A stretch of 64,000 bases of DNA, from positions 1,674,001-1,738,000 of the forward strand of contig OW818665.1 in assembly GCA_942493045.1 (NCBI GenBank), read 5' to 3'. This document shows positions 1 through 8,877 of the stretch, piece by piece. The DNA comes from Teretinema sp942493045 (GTDB taxonomy: Bacteria > Spirochaetota > Spirochaetia > Treponematales > Treponemataceae). Positions within the stretch are counted from its first letter, which is position 1. Each line of letters starts with the position of its first letter. A model generated the notes under the pieces. That model was not told the origin of the DNA. It ran no database searches and worked only from the letters and a program-made list of their open reading frames with translations. The position numbers were made by a program, and so were the translations under genes.

Positions 1-4
1 ACCC

Positions 5-757
5 ATGGCGAACCGTTCCTGGAGTACTCAGGCATTAATTCTTTCTCTGAGCGCTTTCGGGGAGGGCCACCGCGAGGCCCAGTTGCTGACCGAGACCGAC
101 GGTATCATCCGGGCCGCCCTGTTCGGCGGCTCACGCAGCAAACTGAAAGGCCTGGTTACCCCCTGGCAAACCGGCACCGTCTGGCTCTATTCCGACCCGG
201 TGCGCTCTTCCCATAAAATCACCGACTTCAGCGTCACCGTCTCCCGTTCCGCCATCCGGGAAAACCTGGTGCGCTCCTGGGCGGCATCGCTATGCTCGGA
301 GTTGGTCACCAAAAGTCACGGCACCGCCGACTGGAAGCTGGCCAACGCCTTTCTGGACGGTTTGGACATCTCCGGGGAAGATGACTGCCGCCGGGGAATG
401 CTGCGCTTTTTATGGCGCTTTCTGGAAACCGCCGGTATTCAGCCGGAAATCGATTTATGCTGCCGCTGCCTCGCTTCCGGTGGCGCTATCCCCGGAAATG
501 GGCTATTATATTACTCACCGCATGAAGAAGCCTGTCTGTGCGTTTCATGCGCCCGCAGCGAGGAAAGGCTGTTCCTTCTACCGGAAGGCGCCCGCGGTTA
601 TCTTTCGGCGATCAACACCCTTTCGCCCGGAGCCGTACGTGCCCTGCCCCTCGCGGAAGAGGACTACGCCGCGCTGCGCTCTCTGCTTTTTTTTCTGGCT
701 GAACGGATGGTCGGCGGAACGCTCAAGACCATCGAAACCGGCGCGGGCATACTGTAG
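5..757 (+). CDS. recO: DNA repair protein RecO
   Basis: RecO anneals single strands and helps RecR load RecA in recombinational gap repair. The protein has 250 residues, normal for the family. The N-terminal 80 residues fit the OB fold (strand-rich, with the GGSRSKLKG segment at 41-49). A zinc-finger pattern typical of many RecO proteins is visible as C152-x2-C155 and C179-x2-C182. The ATG lies five bases from the window edge, so its ribosome binding site cannot be judged. It precedes the nucleoside phosphorylase by 33 bases on the same strand. Family call is firm; only the start is uncertain. Confidence 0.9.
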   Translation: MANRSWSTQALILSLSAFGEGHREAQLLTETDGIIRAALFGGSRSKLKGLVTPWQTGTVWLYSDPVRSSHKITDFSVTVSRSAIRENLVRSWAASLCSELVTKSHGTADWKLANAFLDGLDISGEDDCRRGMLRFLWRFLETAGIQPEIDLCCRCLASGGAIPGNGLLYYSPHEEACLCVSCARSEERLFLLPEGARGYLSAINTLSPGAVRALPLAEEDYAALRSLLFFLAERMVGGTLKTIETGAGIL

Positions 758-790
758 AGCGCCTCGAAAAAACAATTAAAGGAGCGTCCC

Positions 791-2119
791 ATGAGAGCTG
801 TTGATATCATCATGAAAAAACGCGGCGGACCGGCGGCGCCGAAGGGCGAAGAGCTGAACCGGGAAGAAATCGAATTCCTGGTCGGCGGCTATGTGAAGGG
901 CGAAATTCCGGATTATCAGATATCGGCCTGGCTGATGTCGGTTTTCTACAACGGCATGACCTTCGCCGAAACCGGCATTCTGACGGACGTGATGCTCAAA
1001 TCCGGCAAGACCATCGATCTCTCCGGAATCAGCGGGCCCTTCGTGGACAAGCATTCCACCGGCGGAGTCGGCGACAAGATATCCCTGCCCCTGGCTCCGA
1101 TCGCCGCCGCCTGCGGCGTCCGGGTGCCGATGATGAGCGGCAGGGCCCTCGGGCATACCGGGGGTACGCTGGATAAGCTGGAATCAATTACCGGCTACCG
1201 CACCACCCCTACCCCCGAGGAATTCCGCTCATTTATCGAGAGCACCGGTTTCGCCATGACCGGACAGACAACCGAAATTGTACCGGCCGACCGCCTGCTC
1301 TACGCCCTGCGGGACGTAACCGGCACGGTGGAATCCATTCCCCTGATCACCGCCAGCATCCTGTCCAAAAAGGTCGCTGAAGGCGCTGACTCCCTGGTCT
1401 TTGACGTCAAATGCGGCTCCGGCGCCTTTATGAAAACAGCGCAGGACGCCGAAGGCCTGGCCCGCAGTCTGGCCGGTACCGGCAAGGCCATGGGCAAAAA
1501 AGTAGTCGCCTTAATTACTAACATGGATGAACCGCTCGGCAGCGCTGTCGGTAATTTCCTAGAAATTGAAGAAACTATGGATATTCTGGACGGCAAGGGC
1601 CCCGCCGACACCACCGAGCTGACCCTTGCCTTCGGCGCCTGGATGACGGTGCTGGCCGGCAAGGCCGCTAACGTCGCCGAAGGACTGGTCCTCTGCAAGG
1701 AAGCGGTCAGTTCCGGCCGGGCAATGGAATTATTTTTAGAAAATGTCCAGCAGCAGGGCGGCGATGTGCAAAAACTGCTCGCCGATCGCGGAGTCAGACG
1801 CAGCCCCCATCACGCGCAACTGCTGGCCGCCGAAGACGGCTATATCACCCGTATCGACGCCTTTAAAACCGGACTGGCCGGGGTCTACCTCGGCGTAGGC
1901 CGCAACCGCACCGGGGAGGCTGTCTGCGCCGAAGCCGGCATGCTGATCCGCCGCCGGGCCGGAGACCGCGTCACCAAGGGTGAGCTGATCATGGATGTCT
2001 GGGGAAAGGACGCGGCGAGCCTTGAGCCGGCCATGAAACTGCTCCAACCGGCCGTCAGCTACGGCCCCTCCGCTCCTCAAAAACAACCGCTGATCTACAA
2101 GGAAATCATCGAGTTATGA
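791..2119 (+). CDS. deoA: Pyrimidine-nucleoside (thymidine) phosphorylase
   Basis: The enzyme splits thymidine or uridine with phosphate to base and (deoxy)ribose-1-phosphate in nucleoside salvage. The family signature S116-G-R-A-L-G-H-T-G-G-T-L-D-K-L-E131 is complete, and the phosphate-binding KHSTGGVGDK segment is at 87-96. Length of 442 residues is normal for DeoA/Pdp. The start has a good AAAGGAG site ten bases upstream. The stop overlaps the recJ start (ATGA), so the two are translationally coupled. Sequence alone does not decide between thymidine-specific DeoA and the broader Pdp. Confidence 0.92.
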   Translation: MRAVDIIMKKRGGPAAPKGEELNREEIEFLVGGYVKGEIPDYQISAWLMSVFYNGMTFAETGILTDVMLKSGKTIDLSGISGPFVDKHSTGGVGDKISLPLAPIAAACGVRVPMMSGRALGHTGGTLDKLESITGYRTTPTPEEFRSFIESTGFAMTGQTTEIVPADRLLYALRDVTGTVESIPLITASILSKKVAEGADSLVFDVKCGSGAFMKTAQDAEGLARSLAGTGKAMGKKVVALITNMDEPLGSAVGNFLEIEETMDILDGKGPADTTELTLAFGAWMTVLAGKAANVAEGLVLCKEAVSSGRAMELFLENVQQQGGDVQKLLADRGVRRSPHHAQLLAAEDGYITRIDAFKTGLAGVYLGVGRNRTGEAVCAEAGMLIRRRAGDRVTKGELIMDVWGKDAASLEPAMKLLQPAVSYGPSAPQKQPLIYKEIIEL

Positions 2120-4242
2120 TCTGGAATAAAAAAGAAATAGGCCGCGAAATCGTGCGAGAGCTCACCGCCCGCTACGGTTGCGACGCGCTGACCGCATCGG
2201 TACTATCACGCCGCGGCGTAATTGAAGGTGAAGACCTGCTGTTCTTCCTCGAAGAAGACACCCGCTTCCTGCACAATCCCTTCCTTTTTAAGACAATGGA
2301 AGACGCGGTAGACCGCATTCTCGACGCCCGCGACGAGGGTGAAAAAGTGCTGATCTTCGGCGACCGCGACGTGGACGGCATTACCAGCACCACGCTGCTG
2401 TACCGGGCGCTCAGCGATCTCGGCTTGGAAGTCTCCTGGCGGTTGCCCTCCGGCGACGAAAGCTACGGTCTGTCAATCAAGGCGATCGACGACCACCTGG
2501 AAAATTTCGGCTCGCTGATTATCACCGTGGACTGCGGAATTTCAAACCACGAGGAAATCGCCTACGCCAACAGTAAGGGCGTCGACGTAATTATTGTAGA
2601 CCACCACAATCCGCGGGAAACCGTGCCGGACGCGGTAGCCATCATCAATCCCAAAATCGATGACTGCGGCTATCCGTTTCGGGACCTGGCCGGCTGCGCG
2701 GTAGTCTGGAAACTGATTACGGCGCTACGCTTTGCCTCCCTTGAACTGTATAAGCAGCAAATTTGCCTTTTAAACGTACGACCGGCCAATGACTCCTATC
2801 TGATTGAGGCGGTTAAGGTCGTCAACATGACCGAAACCGCGCGAATCAGCGAAACGATCATCCCCGGCATGGTACCGATCAGCAAAACACGCCTCTTGCC
2901 CTTCCTGCAGGGTCAGCAGATATTTGTCTGGGACGAGAGCGTTCAGCTCAAGCAGCTGCAGGCCATTTTCGGCAAGACCGTGGAATTCAACTTTTTGGAT
3001 ATCGCACCGCAGGTCAGCCAGCTCATACCCCAGGTACGCGGGATGAGTCTTTTAAAACTGAAAGATCTGTCGCGCATCGGGCGCTATCAGGATAAACCGG
3101 TCAGCGAACTGGACGGTTTCCTCAATATTTTCATCAGCTTTGTGCAGAAGAGCAACACCGTCTTCGGAAAGCGCGAAGCCGAAGAACTCCAACTGGTAGC
3201 CCTGGGAACCCTGGCCGATCTGATGCCCCTGGTTAACGAAAACCGCATCATGGTGCGCCAGGGTTTAGCGGCCATTAACGCCGGCGCCCGGCCCGGCCTG
3301 GCCGAACTGTTGCTGAAACAGAACCTGGCCGGAAAACGCGTCGGCACCACCGACCTGTCCTGGCAGATTTCACCGGCTATCAACGCTACCGGAAGGATGG
3401 GCAAGCCCGAGGCGGCTATGGCCCTGCTGCTGGAAGAGGACGCCAAGGAACGCGCTGTTCTCGCGGACGCGGTGCTCAGTCTGAATAACGACCGCAAGCA
3501 GCTGGGCTCGGACGGCTGGGCGATAATCGAGCCCCTGGCCCGCGAAAGTCTGGAAAAACTGCACTCCAACCTGGTGATGGCTGCCAGCGATCAGATTCAC
3601 CGCGGCGTAACCGGCATTATGGCCAACCGGCTGTCCTCCTGCTTTAAGGTTCCGGCCATCGTAATCTGCTTTATGGAAGACGGCACTGCCGTCGGCTCGA
3701 TGCGCTCAGCCCGCGGCCTGCACCTCAGCGCCCTGCTGGAACCCTGCGCGGACCTTTTCAACGATCACGGCGGACATGCCTTTGCCGCCGGCTTCAGCTT
3801 TCCCCGGGAACGTCTGGCCGAATTTACCGACCGCATTACCCGCCTTTCAGCCGTCATTGAATTCCCGGTCGGCGAGGCCGAAGAAGAAATACTGATCGAC
3901 GCGGAACTGCCTCATGAGTTCCTGCAGCCCAAGCTGCTGGAGCTGGTGGACCGCTTTGAGCCCTATGGAGAAGGCAACGACCAGCTGGTATTCATGGCCA
4001 AGGGCCTACGGGTCATGACCGCGGATATCATGGGCAAGACCGAAAAACAGCATCTCAAACTGACCCTGGACTGCGGCGCCTTCAAATGGCCGGCTATCTT
4101 CTGGCAGGCCGCCGAACGTTTCCGGCGCGATTTTGACCTCGGAGACCGCATTGACGCTGTCTTCCAGGTTAACCGCAATAGCTTCAATGGTTCTGAAATC
4201 CCGCAGATGATTCTACTCGATATTAAAAGGAGCCTCTCCTGA
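2116..4242 (+). CDS. recJ: Single-stranded-DNA-specific exonuclease RecJ with a large insertion
   Basis: RecJ degrades single-stranded DNA 5' to 3' in RecFOR recombination and mismatch repair. DHH-family motifs are present: DRDVDG at 83-88 (D-x-D metal site), VDCG at 138-141, DHH at 162-164, and in the DHHA1 part the GGHAFAAGF segment near 556-564. At 708 residues it is over 100 longer than common RecJ proteins. The extra length sits at about 208-357, between LAGCAVVWKL (191-200) and VALGTLADLM (361-370), which are close together in ordinary RecJ. The reading frame is open through the insertion, so it is not an obvious frameshift. The ATG overlaps the deoA stop. Confidence 0.88.
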   Translation: MIWNKKEIGREIVRELTARYGCDALTASVLSRRGVIEGEDLLFFLEEDTRFLHNPFLFKTMEDAVDRILDARDEGEKVLIFGDRDVDGITSTTLLYRALSDLGLEVSWRLPSGDESYGLSIKAIDDHLENFGSLIITVDCGISNHEEIAYANSKGVDVIIVDHHNPRETVPDAVAIINPKIDDCGYPFRDLAGCAVVWKLITALRFASLELYKQQICLLNVRPANDSYLIEAVKVVNMTETARISETIIPGMVPISKTRLLPFLQGQQIFVWDESVQLKQLQAIFGKTVEFNFLDIAPQVSQLIPQVRGMSLLKLKDLSRIGRYQDKPVSELDGFLNIFISFVQKSNTVFGKREAEELQLVALGTLADLMPLVNENRIMVRQGLAAINAGARPGLAELLLKQNLAGKRVGTTDLSWQISPAINATGRMGKPEAAMALLLEEDAKERAVLADAVLSLNNDRKQLGSDGWAIIEPLARESLEKLHSNLVMAASDQIHRGVTGIMANRLSSCFKVPAIVICFMEDGTAVGSMRSARGLHLSALLEPCADLFNDHGGHAFAAGFSFPRERLAEFTDRITRLSAVIEFPVGEAEEEILIDAELPHEFLQPKLLELVDRFEPYGEGNDQLVFMAKGLRVMTADIMGKTEKQHLKLTLDCGAFKWPAIFWQAAERFRRDFDLGDRIDAVFQVNRNSFNGSEIPQMILLDIKRSLS

Positions 4243-5207
4243 AAGCACACTCCAAAAAAACAGTACCGCCAGCCGTACAGCTTCTATCCGCCCTGCTTTT
4301 CAGCGTCAGTCTGATGGCCTGCGGCTGCGCCTCCCGCGGCGACGATTCTTATAAAGCCGGACAGTTACCCCTGCCCGCTACTTTCTCGGTACCCGACAAG
4401 GCAGCCTCTGGCGATGTACTGCCGGTACGTTTCGAAAACGTACGGCGCGGCAGCAACTGGACGGTTATCCTTAGCCCCCCGGATGGCACAAAGCCGGTTT
4501 CGGCACAGGCCTTTATCCTGGACGCCGAGGGCGGCACCGCCTTAGCCCTGATCGCGCTGCCGGTAACGCTGCTCAGCGGCACGTACAGCGTTACCGCCTC
4601 CGACAGCACCACAGCCGAAACAACGCCCTTAACTGCCGCGGTAGAAATCAGCGCCAGCGCCTTTCATACCGAAGAAATCCGGCTGAACGCCGTCAATACC
4701 GCCATCCGCACCGATACCAGCCCCGAGAAGACTCAGCAGCTGGAAAAGCTTTCGGCTCTAATCGCCTCGCGCGATGAAACAGCTGCGCGCTTTACCGGGC
4801 CCTGGGTGGTACCGGTCAGCTCCACCCGCCGCACCTCAGCCTTCGCCGACTCCCGGTTATTCCGCTATTCCAACGGGCGTACCGATACCAGCACACACTG
4901 GGGAGTTGATTTTGGCATACCGGTCGGTACAGCGGTTTTCGCTTCCGGAAACGGAAAGGTCGTCATGGCCGAGAACCGCCTGACAACCGGCTGGACAGTG
5001 GTTATTGAGCATTTACCGGGCGTCTACAGCATGTATTATCATCTGGACTCTGTCGCGGTCAGCGAAGGCCAAACCGTCACGGCAGCCGAACAGATCGCCC
5101 GCTCCGGCAACACCGGCCTGTCCACCGGAGCGCATCTGCATTGGGAATTCCGGGTTAACGGCGTGGCTGTGTCTCCGGACTGGTTTATCGGCCGGATACT
5201 GCATTAA
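4239..5207 (+). CDS. M23 (LytM-type) metallopeptidase lipoprotein, CTG start
   Basis: This is a peptidoglycan endopeptidase-like protein or a LytM regulator. The C-terminal 120 residues have the M23 zinc site: HWGVDFG supplies His and Asp, and HLHWEF the second His pair. The only start that keeps a complete lipoprotein signal is CTG at 4239, which overlaps the recJ stop (CTGA) and follows AAAAGGAG at 4225-4232 with six bases of spacing. This gives 322 residues with a charged n-region (KAHSKK), a hydrophobic stretch and a lipobox ending at Cys28 (SLMAC). No ATG, GTG or TTG occurs in frame before the hydrophobic core; the ATG at 4314 would remove the signal. The CTG start is inference; the M23 call is firm. 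Confidence 0.82.
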   Translation: MKAHSKKTVPPAVQLLSALLFSVSLMACGCASRGDDSYKAGQLPLPATFSVPDKAASGDVLPVRFENVRRGSNWTVILSPPDGTKPVSAQAFILDAEGGTALALIALPVTLLSGTYSVTASDSTTAETTPLTAAVEISASAFHTEEIRLNAVNTAIRTDTSPEKTQQLEKLSALIASRDETAARFTGPWVVPVSSTRRTSAFADSRLFRYSNGRTDTSTHWGVDFGIPVGTAVFASGNGKVVMAENRLTTGWTVVIEHLPGVYSMYYHLDSVAVSEGQTVTAAEQIARSGNTGLSTGAHLHWEFRVNGVAVSPDWFIGRILH

Positions 5208-5227
5208 CCGGACGCAGACTGTGGAGC

Positions 5228-5257
5228 TTGACCAGGAAAGCTCAATTCTGGTATAGT
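5228..5257 (+). promoter_or_regulatory. Sigma-70-type promoter for rpsU
   Basis: TTGACC at 5228-5233 and TATAGT at 5252-5257 are separated by 18 bases. Transcription would begin near 5264, about 40 bases before the rpsU ATG. Confidence 0.7.
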
Positions 5258-5302
5258 CATGCCCTACACTGACGGTTAGATCCGGGAGGAGGTGATTTTA
5301 AC

Positions 5303-5512
5303 ATGGCTCATATTATCGTAGACGAGTCCGAAAACCTCGAAAAGGCTATCAAGCGCTTTAAGCGCATGGTCGAAAAAGAGGGAATTATCCGCGAATGGAA
5401 AAAACGCGAATATTTCGAGAAGCCTTCCACCATCCTTAACCGGAAGAACAAGGCCCTCCGCCGCAAACTGATGAAGAAAACCAGAAAGACCACTGACCAC
5501 AAAGGTTTCTAG
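5303..5512 (+). CDS. rpsU: Small ribosomal subunit protein bS21
   Basis: bS21 is a small basic protein of the 30S platform needed for mRNA engagement. The 69-residue product matches the family throughout, with EKAIKRFKR near the N-terminus, a YFEKPS segment and a Lys/Arg-rich tail. An unusually strong ribosome binding site (GGGAGGAGGTGAT, 5284-5296) precedes the ATG. The gene has its own promoter and an immediate terminator, so it is probably monocistronic. Confidence 0.95.
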   Translation: MAHIIVDESENLEKAIKRFKRMVEKEGIIREWKKREYFEKPSTILNRKNKALRRKLMKKTRKTTDHKGF

Positions 5513-5530
5513 TCTTACTCGGTAATAAAA

Positions 5531-5556
5531 ACCCGGTCCCCGCGACCGGGTTTTTT
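5531..5556 (+). terminator. Intrinsic terminator after rpsU
   Basis: The inverted repeat ACCCGGTC / GACCGGGT has a CCCGC loop and is followed by six T. It lies 19 bases after the rpsU stop. Confidence 0.9.
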
Positions 5557-5617
5557 ATTTGTACCCCTGTCGCCACGGTATTCCGAGCGTTCAGGAAATC
5601 TTCCTGTCCGATCTTGG

Positions 5618-5646
5618 TTGACCTTTTAAATGATCCCCTCTATTAT
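5618..5646 (+). promoter_or_regulatory. Promoter abutting the PilZ gene start
   Basis: TTGACC at 5618-5623 and TATTAT at 5641-5646 have an ideal 17-base spacer. The predicted transcription start (5652-5654) is directly before the ATG at 5655, so a leaderless mRNA is expected. Confidence 0.65.
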
Positions 5647-5654
5647 GAGATGGT

Positions 5655-6563
5655 ATGGGTTTCGCAACAAGCCAGCAGTTATCTCGATACTTCGAGGTAT
5701 ACCAAAATATAGATGTTACCTTCACAAAAGAAGTCATCAAGGCCACCAGCCTTGTGCCGGAACAGGTGTTCATTAAATGCCTCGGAAACCAATGGCCCTG
5801 TGTGATTAACTCCTCTTCGCTGCTCGGCGCCAAGGTTATTGCCGGCGCTAAAAGCGGTATCATCGACAAAATTCAACAGGGCAGCAATTCAGTCAGCCTG
5901 CGGTTCTGCTTCCGTGATCAGGTAAACAACGAGCCCATTACCTTTTTCGTGGCCGCCAAGGTAACAGGCGCCGCGCCCTATGCCGGCTCAGCCGGATTAA
6001 TGCTGATCAACCTGGCCTATACCCAGCGGCCGCCGGATGATCTGATTGAAATTCTCGGAGCCCTGCTCGAAGCCAATATCAACTCCACCAAACGCCGCGA
6101 AGAGCGCATCACCATCAATACAGATTCGATGCGTAAAATCGGCATAATTCAAAAAGAAACCGTAATATTTATCCAGGGAGTACCGCGCCGCTGTATCCTG
6201 CGCGATGTTTCCTTCTCAGGCGCCAAGGTAATCATGGTCGGTTTGGCACCCTTTCTCCAGAATAAGGAAATCGTGTTGCGCATTGACCTCGATGAGCCGC
6301 GGACCGCTGTAGGCATTAAGGGTAGTATCGTACGTACCGAAGACGTTGAAGGCCGAAAAGACCTGGTGGCGCTGGCCCTCAAATTCAATGAGAATGAAGT
6401 GCCGATGGCTTATAAGATGCACATCAATAACTATATCGGGCAGCAGCGCAAGGTACCGGGAGCGGAAGCCCCGGCGCCCGGCGAGGCCAAGAAACCTGAG
6501 AAAACTGAGAAAATCGAGCAGTCAGTACAGGAACCCGAAGAACTCGATCCTGTAGCAAACTAA
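5655..6563 (+). CDS. PilZ-domain protein (cyclic-di-GMP receptor candidate)
   Basis: PilZ domains bind cyclic-di-GMP and act on motility, envelope or gene expression. In this 302-residue protein the binding motifs are in the C-terminal half: R179-x3-R183 followed directly by D184-x-S-x2-G189. Residues 15-140 form a strand-rich N-terminal domain resembling the PilZN-type partner domain of other spirochaete PilZ proteins. The last 30 residues are a Lys/Glu/Pro-rich tail. No signal peptide or membrane segment is seen, so it is cytoplasmic. There is no Shine-Dalgarno sequence before the ATG. A TPR protein follows after 53 bases on the same strand. Confidence 0.8.
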   Translation: MGFATSQQLSRYFEVYQNIDVTFTKEVIKATSLVPEQVFIKCLGNQWPCVINSSSLLGAKVIAGAKSGIIDKIQQGSNSVSLRFCFRDQVNNEPITFFVAAKVTGAAPYAGSAGLMLINLAYTQRPPDDLIEILGALLEANINSTKRREERITINTDSMRKIGIIQKETVIFIQGVPRRCILRDVSFSGAKVIMVGLAPFLQNKEIVLRIDLDEPRTAVGIKGSIVRTEDVEGRKDLVALALKFNENEVPMAYKMHINNYIGQQRKVPGAEAPAPGEAKKPEKTEKIEQSVQEPEELDPVAN

Positions 6564-6616
6564 AAACCAGCGCGTTCCGTCGCCCTGCAACCCTAACCCT
6601 AATTCCGAGGTTCATT

Positions 6617-7759
6617 ATGGCTCATCCTCTTGATTCTGTTGTATTTATTACCTTACCGGAAACCCATCATCTTTCGGTCGAACACCCGTCCTTTGACTCG
6701 TCCATCCCGCTGCCGGTTCAGTTGACCAGCCGGGACACCGAATTCGAAGCCTCAACTCTAACCCTGGAAATGATCCTGGCTGGCATTCTCACCGTACTGG
6801 CCTATGACAAGGATAACGCCCATCTCGGCTACTACCGCGCCCTGCTGCTTTCCGCGAAAAGCGAAATCCGCACCGAGCTGACCGAGGCCGCCATACTGAA
6901 AGTACGCAACGGCGATTTCGAACTGGCCGAGGAAATTTTCCTGGCCCTGCACGGCCTGGACCCTGAAGACAGCCTGCCGGTATTGAATTTGGCCCTGCTA
7001 CTGGATGAGCGCGCCGACAACCTGCGCCGAGCCGGGCTGGAGGAAGACGCGGAGGCCTGTGACGCCGAGGCATTCCGGTATTATAAGGCGGCCATGATCG
7101 CCGAACCGCCGCTGCCGGACGCTTTTTTTAACGCCGGTTTTTTCTATATCAAGCAGCAAAACTACCGCAAAGCCCGCGAAGCCCTGGAAACGTATCTGAG
7201 CATCGAAACCCGCGATACGGTCACCGTCCACCAGCGCAAGGACAAGGCCCGCCAGATAATCGATGGGATCAGTACCCGTGATTTGGAAGATGACCTGTTC
7301 AAGCAGGCCTTTGACGAGATCAATCTTGGTCACGAAGAATCCGCGCTGGAAAAAATCCGGCTTTTTCTAGAACATCACCCGGCGGTCTGGAACGGTTGGT
7401 TCCTGCTGGGCTGGGCTCTGCGCCGGCTGGAACGCTGGGAGGACGCCAAGGCGGCCTTTCTGCAAACCCTGGAGCTCGGTAAAAAAGAGGGTTCCGGCAT
7501 TGAAACCGGCTATACTGATATCTGCAATGAACTGTCGATCTGCCTGATGGAAACCGGCGACCTGGTTAACAGCCGCAAATGGCTGATCTCCGCCCTGGAA
7601 ACCGAGAGCGAAAACACCAAGATTATCGCTAATTTGGGTATGGTTGCGCTGAAAGAGGGCAAAAAGCAGGAAGCGGCCGGGTTCTTCCGCACTGTTTTGG
7701 AGATCGATCCGCGCGACCAGCTGGCCAGGGAGATGCTGGCACAGCTCTCAGAAGTCTGA
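6617..7759 (+). CDS. Tetratricopeptide-repeat protein
   Basis: This 380-residue protein has several TPR units with the usual small/large residue spacing, clearest near 105-140 (DFELAEEIFLALHGLDPED), 165-195, 245-280 (WFLLGWALRRLERWEDAK) and 325-370 (IIANLGMVALKEGKKQEA). No signal peptide or transmembrane helix is visible, so it is probably a cytoplasmic adaptor. It follows the PilZ gene closely and may share its transcript. The 3' end overlaps the convergent DUF192 gene by 12 bases. The partner and process are unknown. Confidence 0.75.
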   Translation: MAHPLDSVVFITLPETHHLSVEHPSFDSSIPLPVQLTSRDTEFEASTLTLEMILAGILTVLAYDKDNAHLGYYRALLLSAKSEIRTELTEAAILKVRNGDFELAEEIFLALHGLDPEDSLPVLNLALLLDERADNLRRAGLEEDAEACDAEAFRYYKAAMIAEPPLPDAFFNAGFFYIKQQNYRKAREALETYLSIETRDTVTVHQRKDKARQIIDGISTRDLEDDLFKQAFDEINLGHEESALEKIRLFLEHHPAVWNGWFLLGWALRRLERWEDAKAAFLQTLELGKKEGSGIETGYTDICNELSICLMETGDLVNSRKWLISALETESENTKIIANLGMVALKEGKKQEAAGFFRTVLEIDPRDQLAREMLAQLSEV

Positions 7760-8248
7760 TTCAACGGCCCGCCCGGCCACGTCGGCCAGAGAGGACTGCG
7801 AGAGCCGGTCACCGACGGCAATTCCGGCGCGGCTGAACCAGCCTTGGGGCACTTCCAGGGCATAGCGCACTGACCCGTTGCTGGAAATTGTCTGCCGGCT
7901 GAGCGGCTGCATATCGTAAATCTCACGGATACGACCCCGGGAATCGATGAAGGCAATAGACAGCGCCGAGGGCGTATTTTCCATCCAGAAGCGCATCTGC
8001 CGGTCGGCTTTGTACACAAACAGCATGCCGGTATCATCCGGAATATTCCGGCGTTCCATATAGCCGCGCTCCTGTTCGGCGGCGCTTAAGGCCAACTCCG
8101 TCGACACGGTCACGGTATTACCGTCGGCCCGGATAATGTCCAAGTCAATCTTGTGAAGAGTCGATCCGCTGCAGGAAAGACTCTGCAGTATCAGGGCAAT
8201 ACAAAAAAAAACGGCAAGCGATCGCGCCGGTCCTACTCTAAAATTCAC
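7748..8248 (-). CDS. DUF192-family lipoprotein
   Basis: The 166-residue product matches the DUF192 family, small secreted proteins of unknown function often called YcjX- or BpsA-type envelope proteins. Family hallmarks visible are the G-Y-M-x-R segment (ERGYMERR), F-x-Y-x3-R-x-M-x-F-W-M-x-N-T (near 78-93), and the late ALEVPQGWF. A lipoprotein signal runs from residue 8 to Cys26 (QSLSC). The start is GTG at 8246-8248 and overlaps the end of the upstream gene by 11 bases, indicating coupling. Its stop overlaps the convergent TPR gene. Confidence 0.8.
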   Translation of the reverse strand: MNFRVGPARSLAVFFCIALILQSLSCSGSTLHKIDLDIIRADGNTVTVSTELALSAAEQERGYMERRNIPDDTGMLFVYKADRQMRFWMENTPSALSIAFIDSRGRIREIYDMQPLSRQTISSNGSVRYALEVPQGWFSRAGIAVGDRLSQSSLADVAGRAVESDF

Positions 8249-8822
8249 TGATAAAGCTCTCCCTCAAAAAATCACTGGCCGCCTGGGACGTTCCGCTCTG
8301 GTCGACGAGCTCGTTAAAAATTTTGACATCGATATAGCGCAGCGTCAGCGGCCGCTCCAGGGTCAGAATCACCAGGTCATCGGACCAGGTGGCCTTGGCC
8401 GGGTCGAGGGTATCCGGCTCGCCATACTTGGATACCAGGGAGCTGTAAATGGAATAGTAATCCACCCGAGAGGAATCCAGGGTAAATGTCATTGTATACA
8501 GAATTTCGTTATGAAACTGAAACCAGGAGCGGCGGATAAAGGAAGCGCCGGCGGTTTCGATAAGGGTGCGGTTTCTGGTAGGCAGCAGCGAAATGTCGCG
8601 CTCGCCCCGGTACCCGAACAGGGTATCGGCTGTCAGGGCTTCCTGCACGGCTTCCAGTGTCATGCCCAGGCTTATTTCGCGGTAACTGCCGGGCACGGGA
8701 GCGGGCTCTGCGCTGCCAGGCACGGGAGCGGGCTCTGCGCTGCCATCCTGGGCAACAAGAGGGGGAGTACAGAGCATCAGGCAACACAGCGCAACCAAAG
8801 AAAAGGAAAAAACGGTTTTCAT
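8238..8822 (-). CDS. Exported protein of unknown function with a tandem nonapeptide repeat
   Basis: From the ATG at 8820-8822 the product has 194 residues. An upstream in-frame ATG (to 8867) would add 15 residues ahead of the signal peptide and is less likely. The signal peptide ends at LVAQ, followed by two exact GSAEPAPVP repeats. The remaining 150 residues look like a small SmpA/periplasmic-sensor-type fold with an ISLGMTLEAVQEAL segment. I do not recognise a family. It is the first gene of a pair coupled to the DUF192 lipoprotein, so an envelope role is likely but unproven. Confidence 0.65.
   Translation of the reverse strand: MKTVFSFSLVALCCLMLCTPPLVAQDGSAEPAPVPGSAEPAPVPGSYREISLGMTLEAVQEALTADTLFGYRGERDISLLPTRNRTLIETAGASFIRRSWFQFHNEILYTMTFTLDSSRVDYYSIYSSLVSKYGEPDTLDPAKATWSDDLVILTLERPLTLRYIDVKIFNELVDQSGTSQAASDFLRESFISEF
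8692..8745. repeat. Two tandem 27-base units within a coding region
   Basis: Two nearly identical 27-base units encode the GSAEPAPVP repeat of the exported protein. Copy number could vary by slippage, changing linker length after the signal peptide. Confidence 0.75.
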
Positions 8823-8877
8823 ACCTACAATTTCGGCGCTTTTTGAGACTCTATTAAGGAAAAGCACAGCCAGGCCC

